A stretch of DNA of 64,000 nt, taken from the NCBI RefSeq assembly GCF_038738535.1, contig NZ_CP046128.1, positions 620,001 to 684,000 of the forward strand. Direction: 5' to 3'. The DNA comes from Bacillus pumilus (GTDB lineage Bacteria > Bacillota > Bacilli > Bacillales > Bacillaceae). Positions 41,801-52,000 of the stretch are shown in pieces; positions within the stretch are counted from its first letter, which is position 1; the number at the start of each line of letters is the position of its first letter. Position numbers and translations under genes: made by a program. A model generated the notes under the pieces. That model was given only the letters and a program-made list of their open reading frames with translations, was not told the origin of the DNA and did not search any database.

Positions 41801-44800
41801 ACCCTGATCGAATGGCAGGGAAAATTGGTGTTTATACAGGAACGAGTCCAAATCATGAGTGGCTGACGCGATTTGCACATCAAATGGAAGCAACTGAGCA
41901 ATTCAGCGCAATGCTGTTAAATGATCGTGAATTTTTTAGTACGCAGCTTTCTTATAAATTGAATTTACACGGGCCTAGCGTGACCATGCAGACAGCTTGT
42001 TCGACCTCACTTGTCAACATTGGCATGGCCTGTCAAGCATTATTGAATCAAGAATGTGATGCAGCACTGGCTGGCGGTGTGACGGTCAGTTCTCCAGAAA
42101 ATATCGGCTACATCTATCAAGATGGGATGATTCAATCAAAAGATGGACATTGCCGTCCGTTTGACCAAGAGGCGAGCGGAACCATTTTCGGAGATGGAGC
42201 GGGGATTGTTCTGCTAAAACGTTATGAAGATGCGATGAGAGACGGCAACCCGATTCATGCGGTCATCAAAGGGGTTGGTGTGAACAATGATGGCAGCCGA
42301 AAAGCTGGTTTTACCGCTCCAAGTGTGGAAGGACAGGCAGAGGTTTTAAAAGAAACGTATGAAAAATCAGGTATCGATCCCGCATCCATTGGTTATGTAG
42401 AAGCACATGGTACGGGGACAAAAATGGGAGATCCAATTGAGGTATCTGCCCTTAGTCAAGTGTTCAAAGGGACAGATCCGCTGACGATTCCGATCGGTTC
42501 TGTGAAAAGTAATGTCGGCCACTTAAATAGTGCGGCAGGGATTGCAGGTCTGTTTAAAGCCATTTTGGCCCTCCAGCATAAAACGATCCCGCCAACCATT
42601 CATTATGAATCACCCAATCAGGAGATCCCTTTCAAAGATACACCGTTTTATGTGAATCAAAAGGCGTTGTATTGGAAGGAAGCAGATGGCCCGAGAAGAG
42701 CGGGGGTTAGCTCTTTCGGTATCGGTGGAACGAACGCCCATATGATCATAGAAGAGGGCATACAGGCGAAGCAAAAACCAGCTTCTAACCAAAAGCAGCT
42801 GCTCGTCTTATCAGCAAAAACGGATACTGCTTTAGCGAAAATGACAGAGCAATTAAAGCAGTATGTGATCCAGCACCCTCAAGTTCCGCTTGAAGATATT
42901 GCTTATACATTGCGGTATGGCAGAAAGCAATTTCCATACCGAAAAGCCATCGTGCTCGCGTCTGCTGATGAATGGATGCAGCAGAAACAGCTTGAAACGA
43001 GTGTGTTCCGAAGCAAAAAATGGCGTAAAGCGACCTTTATGTTTTCGGGTCAAGGCGCTCAGTATGCTGGTATGATGCGCGGATTATACGATGCAGAGCC
43101 AGTGTTCAAATGGGAAGTAGATAGATGCTTTAAATATGTAATGGAAACGGAGCAAGTTGATTTAAAGGGCATTGTTTTTTCCAAGAATGAAACGAACGAA
43201 GACATCACAAAAACGTCAAATGCTCAGCCGCTTCTCTTTATATTTGAGTATGCATTAGCCAAATTGCTTCAGCATAGCGGTGTTGAGCCAGAATCAATGA
43301 TTGGACACAGTATCGGCGAATACGTTGCCGCTTGCTTGTCAGGGGTCTTTTCTCTGGAGTCTGCATTAACACTCGTGATGGCAAGAGCAAGATTGATGCA
43401 AGACATGGAAAAAGGCGCCATGCTTAGTGTGCAATTACCCGAGGCAGAGCTGACTTCGATGATTGATGAATCGCTTTCTGTTGCTGCTGTCAATGCAAAA
43501 GACCTTTGTGTCGTTTCTGGAAGAGAAGAGCATATCACTGCATTTGAAAAGAAACTGCAAGACAAAGGAATTGTCACAAGACAGCTCCATACTTCTCATG
43601 CCTTTCATTCCTATATGATGGAGCCGATGCTTGAGGCGTTTCAACAATTCGTAGAGAAAGTAGAATTGCATGAGCCGACGATTCCGTTTATATCGAATGT
43701 GACAGGCACCTGGGCAACAAGTGAAGAGGTGATGACAGCATCTTATTGGACGAGCCACCTGCGTGGAACCGTTCGTTTTCATGAAGGTCTATCTCAGCTG
43801 TTAACCGATGAAGTACGAGCGCTCATTGAAGTTGGACCTGGAAACAGCTTGACGGCATTAGCGAAACGTCATGATAACAAAGAGTCTCATCATGATGTTC
43901 TGAATATGGTGAGGCATGCAAGAGAACAAGCGGATGACCATGCATATTTCTTAAAAAGAATAGGAGAGCTATGGGCAGGCGGCTACGAGGTCAAAGCGCA
44001 GCAACATCCAACTCAAGAGGAACGTCAGCTCGTATCGCTGCCGACCTATCCATTCGAGCGGAAACGATATTGGATTGAAGCAGGAAAGCCGGTTTCTCCG
44101 CAGCTATCCGCTCCTAAGGAAACGAAGAAGAAAGAGATGGAAGAATGGTTCTACCTGCCTTCATGGGAGCAGCAGCCGCTAAAACCTGTTTTCGAAAAAG
44201 AAACAGAAGAACAAACGTGGCTCATTTTCAGGGAACAGGATGCTTTTCATGAACTGTTTACCCATTCATTTAAGCAACAAGGTATCAAGGTCATTTCTGT
44301 CACAAAGGGTGAAGCTTATCAAGAGCAAGAGCAGTCGTTTACGATCAATCCGGCAGAAGGCCAGCACTACCGTAACATGCTAGATTCATTGTCTAATAGA
44401 GGTGTCAATATCAATCGGATTCTGCATTTATGGGAAGCTGCGAAAGAAGATGACAACTCGAATCGTCAATCCGCTTTTCAGGCGCACATTGAAAAAGGCT
44501 ATTACAGCTTAATTTTCTTATCTCAAGCGATTGCTGCCCAAAAAAATATTCGAGAATGCCGTCTGTTTACGATCACTAGCGGAATTCAGCCAGTCACAGG
44601 CAATGAGACGATATGTGCAGAGAAAAGTGCAATGCTTGGACCGTGTAAAGTGATTTCACAGGAATACCATCATATCAAATGCTGGAATATTGATGTGGAA
44701 GATGTGCCAGACGTGATGTCTTGGAAGGAACAAGCGCTTGTCGATCTCATTGTGCAGGAAATCATGCAGCCTGGAAAGGATCAGCTTGTGGCGTATCGTA

Positions 44801-46077
44801 ATCGTCAACGCTGGGTGCAGAGCTACAAACATTTGCCGCTGCAAAAAGAAGATGGACTTCCGAAGATGATCAGGTCAAATGGTGTGTATCTGATCACAGG
44901 AGGTTTAGGCGGCATCGGATTTGTTCTATCAAAGATGCTGGCGAAGGAAGGAAACGTACATCTTTATTTAACTGGAAGAACGGCATTGCCGCCGAGAGAT
45001 GAATGGGCGTCATACGTTCACCAAGTAAATGCCGATGAAGCGCAGCGCACGAGAATTGAGAAGGTGCTTGAGCTCGAACGATTAGGTGCAACAGTAGAAG
45101 CGGTGCAGGCGAATGCAGGAGATCTGGATCAGATGAAACGTGTTTTTGAGACCATTCGCAAAAAGCATGGCGGCGTTCATGGTGTATTCCATGCAGCCGG
45201 ATTACCAGGAAGTACATCCTTCCGTGCAATCAAAGATATCCCTTCTACACTGGCGAAGGGAGAGGATCAATTCCAATCAAAGGTGAAAGGGCTCGATGTA
45301 CTAGAGCAGCTGCTGGAACAAGAACAAGCAGACTTTTGTCTTCTCTTTTCTTCCATTAGTGCATTGCTTGGGGGCTTAGGATTCTCTGCTTACTCAGCGG
45401 CTAACTTATATATGGATGCATTTGCAGCTAGACTTAATCAACATAGTCAAACCCCGTGGATGTGTGTGAACTGGGATGCGTGGAATTTCTGGGGTGAGCT
45501 AGAATCCACAATTGGTGAATCGATAAATGAGCTTGCGATATTACCAGAAGAGGGTGCTGAGCTGTTCCAGTATGTTCTGTCTAACCGGCAGAATCGACAC
45601 ATGCTCGTGTCCACAGGAAATCTTGATGAACGGATAAATCAATGGCTGTCACTAGAGCCGAAGGCAGCAGCGAATGAGGGTTCATATGAGGTGTCTAAGC
45701 ACGAAAGACCAGAGCTGGGCAATCCATATGTGGCTCCTCGAAATGAAACTGAAAAAGCGATCTGTCAAGTTTGGCAGGATTTTATGGGCATGGAACAAGT
45801 GGGCATTCACGACAATTTCTTTGATCTAGGCGCAAGCTCGCTGGATATTGTTCAAGTCACCAATCGGTTAAATCAAGCACTTCAAACAAATGAAGCGGTT
45901 GTGACCTTGTTTACGTACCCATCTGTTGCTGAGCTTGCGAAATATATCCAGCCTTCTGAGGACTCGCAGGAAGAAGCGATGGAAGAAGAACTAGCCGTCG
46001 TCACTTCAGGTGATCGAAGAGCTCGTTTTAAACAGCAACGGAATAAAAGATTGAGAGGCGGAATCGAGAATGAATGA
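38827..46077 (+). CDS. amiL: AmiL, bimodular PKS: KS-(degenerate AT)-ACP-KS-AT-KR-ACP
   Basis: This is a 2416-residue protein with two modules. Module 1 has KS1 with C187, EAHGTGT and NIGHLDAASG. The AT-like region at about 500-770 lacks GQG, reads GEGSG at 617-621 where GHSxG is expected, and has no HAFH box. ACP1 carries S829. Module 2 has KS2 (C1058), a complete malonyl AT (FSGQGAQY, GHSIG with S1495, HAFH at 1591-1594), a KR (TGGLGGIG near 2025, Y2189) and ACP2 with S2338. It would supply extensions 2 (unreduced) and 3 (reduced). The start is uncertain: ATG 38827 directly follows the amiK stop, while GGGAG at 38829-38833 better serves ATG 38845. Confidence 0.88.
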   Translation: MGEMQRMSDQEQWTESGLEIAVVGLAGTFPGAPNVQAFWENVSQGKESVTFFTDEELKAAGVDETLLKRSDYVKAKPFLQNASSFDADFFGYSPREASIMDPQIRLMHECTWHALEDAGYEPEQYEGLIGLYAGASSNLSWMGQHMSSLEKNEDVFQIMHLNDPSFASRIAYKLNLKGPSVSVQTACSTSLVAIHMACQGLIGGECDLALAGGVTLHQPQITGYQYQEGMIYSPDGHCRPFDEKAKGTIFGEGAGVVALKRLKDAIEDGDFIYAVVKGSATNNDGSNKVGYTAPSVSGQASVIESALEMAETEPETISYIEAHGTGTPVGDPIEIEALTRAFQTDQQGYCRIGSVKANIGHLDAASGVAGFIKTVMMLHHRQFAPMPHFDKPNHRIPFDQTPFYVGTDKEEWKSSHLPRRAGVSAFGIGGANAHVILEEAKPRKTNGTDSSKELIVLSARSTHDMKNMTKNLKEYVSSHHELSLGQAAYTLQSGRKAFKYRKTFVCSSRDELLEQLQVLNEDTAGRESLLYKRISMRLTGYHESGLRDYIKLYEKDHSFKTEVDRLMSLVQSAVPIKKDELFHSKQSRQSEVAMLIMTSAFANELRSLGIEPDGWIGEGSGVWTALYAAGGLELKDAASIVYHLHDIETVNQRLASLSQRTLQQPVYLQQTGEELTTFHPSSAKRFLDMDQPVKPPLIEQESTALIIDLSIKQSIVVEKGAEKSTESLDGDILQIAGVLWEMGVGLSFPLTEEKNRQRIPLPGYPFHKTDFSAQTNTMAAIEPQKPQDVKRVFTSLASLQKDIHDIVQTHFGFDQMDDESPFFEFGATSLDISQLAAKISERMDQQIDTVQLYRFATVASLAEYLFEEQMERDQTPASLPVKNTSQEHTDIAIVGMAGRFPGASSLEDFWQRLVNGEEMIHFFTEEELKKAGLDASVYQHPNFIGAKGRLQEIEGFDADFFNYSAREAELMDPQFRLLHECAWEALEDAGCDPDRMAGKIGVYTGTSPNHEWLTRFAHQMEATEQFSAMLLNDREFFSTQLSYKLNLHGPSVTMQTACSTSLVNIGMACQALLNQECDAALAGGVTVSSPENIGYIYQDGMIQSKDGHCRPFDQEASGTIFGDGAGIVLLKRYEDAMRDGNPIHAVIKGVGVNNDGSRKAGFTAPSVEGQAEVLKETYEKSGIDPASIGYVEAHGTGTKMGDPIEVSALSQVFKGTDPLTIPIGSVKSNVGHLNSAAGIAGLFKAILALQHKTIPPTIHYESPNQEIPFKDTPFYVNQKALYWKEADGPRRAGVSSFGIGGTNAHMIIEEGIQAKQKPASNQKQLLVLSAKTDTALAKMTEQLKQYVIQHPQVPLEDIAYTLRYGRKQFPYRKAIVLASADEWMQQKQLETSVFRSKKWRKATFMFSGQGAQYAGMMRGLYDAEPVFKWEVDRCFKYVMETEQVDLKGIVFSKNETNEDITKTSNAQPLLFIFEYALAKLLQHSGVEPESMIGHSIGEYVAACLSGVFSLESALTLVMARARLMQDMEKGAMLSVQLPEAELTSMIDESLSVAAVNAKDLCVVSGREEHITAFEKKLQDKGIVTRQLHTSHAFHSYMMEPMLEAFQQFVEKVELHEPTIPFISNVTGTWATSEEVMTASYWTSHLRGTVRFHEGLSQLLTDEVRALIEVGPGNSLTALAKRHDNKESHHDVLNMVRHAREQADDHAYFLKRIGELWAGGYEVKAQQHPTQEERQLVSLPTYPFERKRYWIEAGKPVSPQLSAPKETKKKEMEEWFYLPSWEQQPLKPVFEKETEEQTWLIFREQDAFHELFTHSFKQQGIKVISVTKGEAYQEQEQSFTINPAEGQHYRNMLDSLSNRGVNINRILHLWEAAKEDDNSNRQSAFQAHIEKGYYSLIFLSQAIAAQKNIRECRLFTITSGIQPVTGNETICAEKSAMLGPCKVISQEYHHIKCWNIDVEDVPDVMSWKEQALVDLIVQEIMQPGKDQLVAYRNRQRWVQSYKHLPLQKEDGLPKMIRSNGVYLITGGLGGIGFVLSKMLAKEGNVHLYLTGRTALPPRDEWASYVHQVNADEAQRTRIEKVLELERLGATVEAVQANAGDLDQMKRVFETIRKKHGGVHGVFHAAGLPGSTSFRAIKDIPSTLAKGEDQFQSKVKGLDVLEQLLEQEQADFCLLFSSISALLGGLGFSAYSAANLYMDAFAARLNQHSQTPWMCVNWDAWNFWGELESTIGESINELAILPEEGAELFQYVLSNRQNRHMLVSTGNLDERINQWLSLEPKAAANEGSYEVSKHERPELGNPYVAPRNETEKAICQVWQDFMGMEQVGIHDNFFDLGASSLDIVQVTNRLNQALQTNEAVVTLFTYPSVAELAKYIQPSEDSQEEAMEEELAVVTSGDRRARFKQQRNKRLRGGIENE

Positions 46078-49000
46078 TACAACGAATCACTATCATGGCG
46101 CAGAAATTGCTGTTATCGGTCTTGCAGGTCGTTTTCCAGGGGCCAAAAATGTAGATGAGTACTGGGAGAATCTGAAAAAGGGAAAAGAAACAATCTCCTT
46201 TTTTACAGAGGAAGAATTACGGCGTGAAGGTACAGATGAAGCTTTATTAAAAAACCCCCGTTTTGTTAAAGCAAAAGGGATGCTAGATGATGTTGATTTA
46301 TTTGATGCAGATTTCTTTGACTATACACCAAAGGAAGCGGCTATGATGGATCCGCAGTTCAGACTGTTTCATGAATGTGTGTGGACGGCGCTTGAAGACG
46401 CTGGGTACGATCCGTTTGAATATAAAGGGCAAATTGGTCTTTATACAGGTGCAGGAATCAATACAGAATGGGTCATGAGAGCACTTCAAGGGGCGGCTCA
46501 AGGTGAGGATTCGAAAACACTGGAAGCTGCCGTTCTGAATATGCGTGATTATTTAGCGACGATGATTTCATATAAATTAAATTTGAAGGGGCCGAGTATG
46601 GTGGTGCAAACCGCCTGCTCGACCTCGATGGTGTCGATTCATTTAGCTGTTCAGGCTTTATTAAGCGGTGACTGTCATATGGCTGTTGCAGGCGGCGTGT
46701 CCATTCGCCTGCCGCAAAAATCGGGCTATCTTTATCAAGAAGGCATGATCCATTCATCTGACGGACATTGCCGCGTCTTTGATAACAAGGCCGATGGAAC
46801 CGTTTTTGGTGATGGTGCAGGAGCCGTTATTTTAAAAAATTTAGAGGATGCCATTGAAGACGGCGATCACATTTATGCTGTTATTAAAGGATCATCTATT
46901 AATAATGACGGAAATAGAAAAGTAGGATATACAGCGCCGAGTACGAAAGGTCAAGTATCAGCGATTAAAACAGCACTTCGAATGGCTGAGGTGGAACCTG
47001 AAACCATTTCGTACATTGAAGCACATGGAACCGGAACAACCCTCGGAGATCCGATCGAAATTGAAGCGCTCAAGCAAGCGTTTGATACAGATAAAAAAGG
47101 CTTTTGCCGCATTGGTTCTGTCAAATCAAATGTTGGACATTTGAATGATGCGTCAGGTGTCGCCGGCTTTATTAAAACCGTTTTAAGCTTAAAGCATCAA
47201 GTGATTCCGCCGACGATTCATTTTGAAACGCCGAATGAAAAAATTGAATTTGCCAATTCGCCTTTCGTTGTAAACACAGACTTGACGCCATGGAGCAAGC
47301 AGGAATCTCCTCGCCGTGCAGGTGTAAGCTCATTTGGGATTGGTGGAACAAATGCTCATGTCATTTTAGAAGAAGCACCTGCTACACGTGTCGCCGCAGA
47401 TAGCCCTGAGGATAGTGAACTTCTTTTATTATCTGCCAAAACACCAGCAGCTCTTGAGAAAATGACGGATCGCCTTGCGGACTATTTACTTCAGCATCAG
47501 CAGCATGTTCGTCTAAGTGACGTTGCCTATACGCTGCAAACAGGGCGCCATCATTTCCCGCATAAACGTGTCATTCTTGGAAGTAACACGGCTGACATGT
47601 TACAGGCGCTGAATCAAAGGTCAAAAGAGGTGGTCAAGACGGCCAGCTCCCAAACATCGAGCCGGCCAGTCGTCTTTCTTTTCCCAGGTCAAGGATCTCA
47701 GTATGTAGACATGGGGCGTCAGCTTTATGACAAATATCCAGTCTTTAAGGAAGCACTGGATCAATGCTTGAATCAATTCAAACAGCATATCTCAGTTGAT
47801 CCATTCAGCATTTTATTCTCAACAGAAGCAAGTGATGATCCTCAGCTGATCAACCAAACAGAATATACGCAGCCGCTTCTGTTTAGTGTGGAATACGCTT
47901 TGGCTAAATTGCTGATTCATTTTGGCGTCAAACCGCAGGCACTGATCGGCCACAGTATTGGAGAATACACAGCTGCCGCCGTATCTGGTTTACTATCTGT
48001 TGAAGATGCCGTAGATCTTGTGTCTTATCGCGGACAGCTCATTAGCCAGCTTCCAAAAGGCTCTATGCTGAGCGTTCCTTTGAGTGAACAGAACGTGCTG
48101 CCATATTTAACAGATGATCTTTCACTTGCAGCAGTAAATGGACCTGAGTTATGTGTAGTGTCAGGGGAGACCGCAGCCATTAATGCACTTGCTGAGAAGC
48201 TGGAGGCTGCTGGACATGGGTGCAGGAAGCTTCACACCTCTCATGCCTTCCATTCTAAAATGATGGATGACATCCTGCCATCATTCAAAGAAAAGGTAGC
48301 TGAGTATCAATTGAATGCACCGTCTATCCCGTATATTTCTAACGTCACAGGTACGTGGATTGACCATGAAGCAGTGCAAGACCCGGCATATTGGGCTGAT
48401 CACTTGCGGCAAGCGGTCCGTTTCCGTGATGGAGCGGAGACATTATTAACGGAGCTTGATCCTATTTTCGTTGAAGTCGGGCCGGGGAATACGTTAAGTG
48501 CCTTTATTCGCCAGGCCTCAAAGGAACACCATCAGCAGCCGATTCCATTGATGCGTCACCCGAAAGAAGAGGCAGCAGACGACCGCTACCTGCTGGGCAG
48601 GCTTGGTGACATCTGGCTTCAAGGGGTGCCGGTTGACTGGACAAAATTGCGAAATCAGACATCAAATCAAAAAGTATCCTTGCCGACCTATCCATTTGAA
48701 CGACAACGATATTGGATTGAAAAGGTAGATACATCCGCATTATCTTCATCCTCAGGTGTGCAAATGGTGGTGCCGAAGGAAAACAAGGGGCAGGAAATAG
48801 AAAAAAACAATCAAGTCCATTCCGCCGCAGCGAATGATATTGAGGCAACGTTACAGCGGATGTGGAAAGACATTTTAGGAATTGAAAAGGTGGAAAGAGA
48901 CGACCACTTCTTTGAGCTTGGCGGACATTCGTTAAATGCGACCGGTCTGATTTCTCAAATTCACAAAGAGTTTGGTGTAGAACTTACGCTCACAGACATG

Positions 49001-52000
49001 TTCAACAATCCGACGATTGAAAAGCTCCAAGCATTCATCGAAAAGGCAGAGAAGCATCAATATTTCAAGATTGAACCAGTGGAAAAGAAAGACACGTATC
49101 CATTATCTGCTGCTCAAAGACGGACATTCCTCATTCATCAGCGTATTGGTCAAGTGACCTCATACAATATGCCGATGGCACTAAGATGTAAAGGTGAAAT
49201 TGACGTCGAGCGCTTTGAGCAGACCTTCAAGCAATTAATTGATCGTCATGAAACATTGCGAACGACCTTTGAATTAAAAGATGGAGAACCGGTTCAGCGG
49301 GTCCATGATGATTTCCACTTTGCTGTTGAAATGACAGAGGCTGATGAAGAAGGATTAGAAGCACAAATCGATGAATTCATTCGTCCATTTGACTTAAAGG
49401 CTGCACCATTGATCCGTGTGCGTTTTGTGAAAATCGCAGCACATGATCATCTCTTATTAGTCGATATGCATAATATTGTGGCGGATGGAGCGAGCATGAA
49501 CATCTTTATTAAAGAATTTACTGAGCTCTATCGAGGGGAAACCTTGCCGGAACTGACCGTTCAATATAAAGATTATGCAGAATGGCAAGACAAATATTTC
49601 CGCAGCGAGATGTTTCAAAAGCAGCAGGATTATTGGAAGCAGCAAATTGGCTCAAATGTGCCAACTTTGACAATGCCATATGATTTTGAACGGAAGGAAC
49701 AATCCTTCTTAGGAAGAGCGATTAAATTTAATATTGAACCGCACATCGTTGAGAAAATTGAACAGCTCGCTGAACGGTATCAACTGACAAATAACGTCAT
49801 CTTGTTCCAGCTCTATGGGCTGCTGCTCTCACGTTATGCGGATCAGGAGGAATTGATTGTCGGTTCACTTGTGGCTGGACGACGTCATGCAGATATCGAG
49901 CATACAATTGGCATGTTTACGAACTTCCTGCCAATTAAACTAGACATGGTACAAGAAGCAACCTTTACAGAGCAATTGGCTCAGACAAAGCAAGTGCTGC
50001 TTGATGCGTATGACCATCAAGAGTACCCATTTGACCAAATGGTTGAGCATCTGAATCCAAAAACAAGACCGCATCGCAATCCATTCTTTGATACGATGCT
50101 CATTTATCATAATGAGTACGATCCGAATATTAAAATTGAAGCCGATGGACTGACATTTGAAACACATGAGTTTGCAAAGGGAATTTCCAAACTCGATATG
50201 AAAATGGATGTTGTCAGAGAGGTAACGGGCGAGTTAAAGTGCGTGCTTCAATACAATCTGGCTCTGTTTAAACATGAGACGATGCAAGCTTTCGTCAACC
50301 ACTTCCAGCACTTGGTCGAACAGGCTGTTCAAACACCTGATCAACTGCTCAAGGATTTCGCTGTTCTTTCACAGGAAGAAGAACAAGCAGCAAAAGAGAA
50401 AAGGGAGCGCGCAGAGGAAAAAGCACCGCTCGTACTGACAGTCAGCTCGACATTTACAGCAGATCCAGTCGCACCTTATATTCAGTACTGGACCAAGCAG
50501 TTTGATGTGCAGCTTGATGTTCAATTTGCACCGTATGGGCAGGTATATCAGGAATTACTAAATGAGCGCAGCCTTATTTCACAGAAGAAAAACGGTGCGA
50601 ATCTTCTGCTCATTCGTTTAGAGGATATCACTGGTCCAGCTCATCTTTCACTGGAAGAAAAGAAAAAACTGGCTTCAGAGCATGCTGAAGAACTTGCTAA
50701 CGTTCTGAAATCAAAAACGAAACATAACCTATATTTTGTTGGGATTCTGCCGATAAGTGCTGCTCTTAAAGACACCCTGCAAGACGTGGAACAAGAGTGG
50801 ATTGCTCAGTTATCTGAGATAGGCGGTGTTCAGTTGATCGATTGTCGTCAGCTTGCTCAGCAATATCAGATGGATGACATCTTTGATGAAAAAGGAGAGC
50901 AAGCCGCACACCTCCCATTCACTGAAGTCTTTTGTGGAGCTATCGGTACAAAAGTCGCACGCGAGATCATTGCATGGCAAGGTGCACCATTTAAGGTAGC
51001 GGCCATTGACTGTGATCATACGCTTTGGAGAGGTGTCGTTTCAGAAGACGGTGTGGAAGGCATCGACATTACGCCAGAACATCAAATGCTTCAGCGCTTT
51101 TTAAAACAAAAGCAGCAAGAAGGGCTCCTGCTTGTCTTGAGCAGCAGGAACAATGAAGAAGATGTGTGGCGCGTGTTTGAAAACCACCCAGATATGATCT
51201 TGCAAAAAGACGATATCGTCGACTGGCGGATCAATTGGGAAAGTAAACCGGCACATCTAAAAGAGATAGCAGATTCTCTGAACCTTTCATTATCTCAGTT
51301 TATTTTCTTAGACGATGATCCAGCTCAGTGCTTGCGTATGAATGAAGAGCTGCCTGAAGTGATGACGCTGCTGTTACCTGCCAATGAAAAAGCGATTCCG
51401 TTATTCGCCCAGCATGCTTGGGCATTCGACCGCTATGATGTCACAGATGAAGATAGAGGGCGAACAACGAGCTACAAGGCTGAAAAGGCTCGTCAAAAAG
51501 AGAAAGCAGAATCGCCGTCAATGGAGCAATTTTTACAAGATTTGAATTTGAACATGAGTGTAACAGAGTGGGGAGAAGAGCACCTTGCCCGCGTGGCGCA
51601 AATGAGCAGCCGTATTAACCAATTCCGCTTAAATGATCAGCGCTTTGATGAACAGCAGCTGAGAGAGCGGATGGAAAATGAGCATGTCCAGGGCTGGGTC
51701 ATTGAGGCAGCGGATCGTTTCAGTCATGAAGGGATTGTAGGGGCTATATTGGCTCATCATGCAGGCGACACCTTGAAAATTGATGCATGGATGCTAAGCT
51801 GCCGTGCTCTAGGGAAAGGGATTGAGCAAAAATGTCTGACATGGCTCGCTGAATACAGCCGTCTGCATCAGCTTTCTTCCATTGAATTCTCGTTTGCATC
51901 GACTGGACGTAATGAGCTGTTCAAGTCATTTATGAAAGAGCACCAGATGCAGGAGGTTGATGAGCAGCAAACATATCGTATACAAGTGGAAGAAATTGAT

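Noticed and set aside
22549-46077. Dehydratase domains between AT and KR in AmiI, AmiK and AmiL
   Set aside because: The inter-domain stretches look like the structural half of the KR; no HxxxGxxxxP motif was seen.
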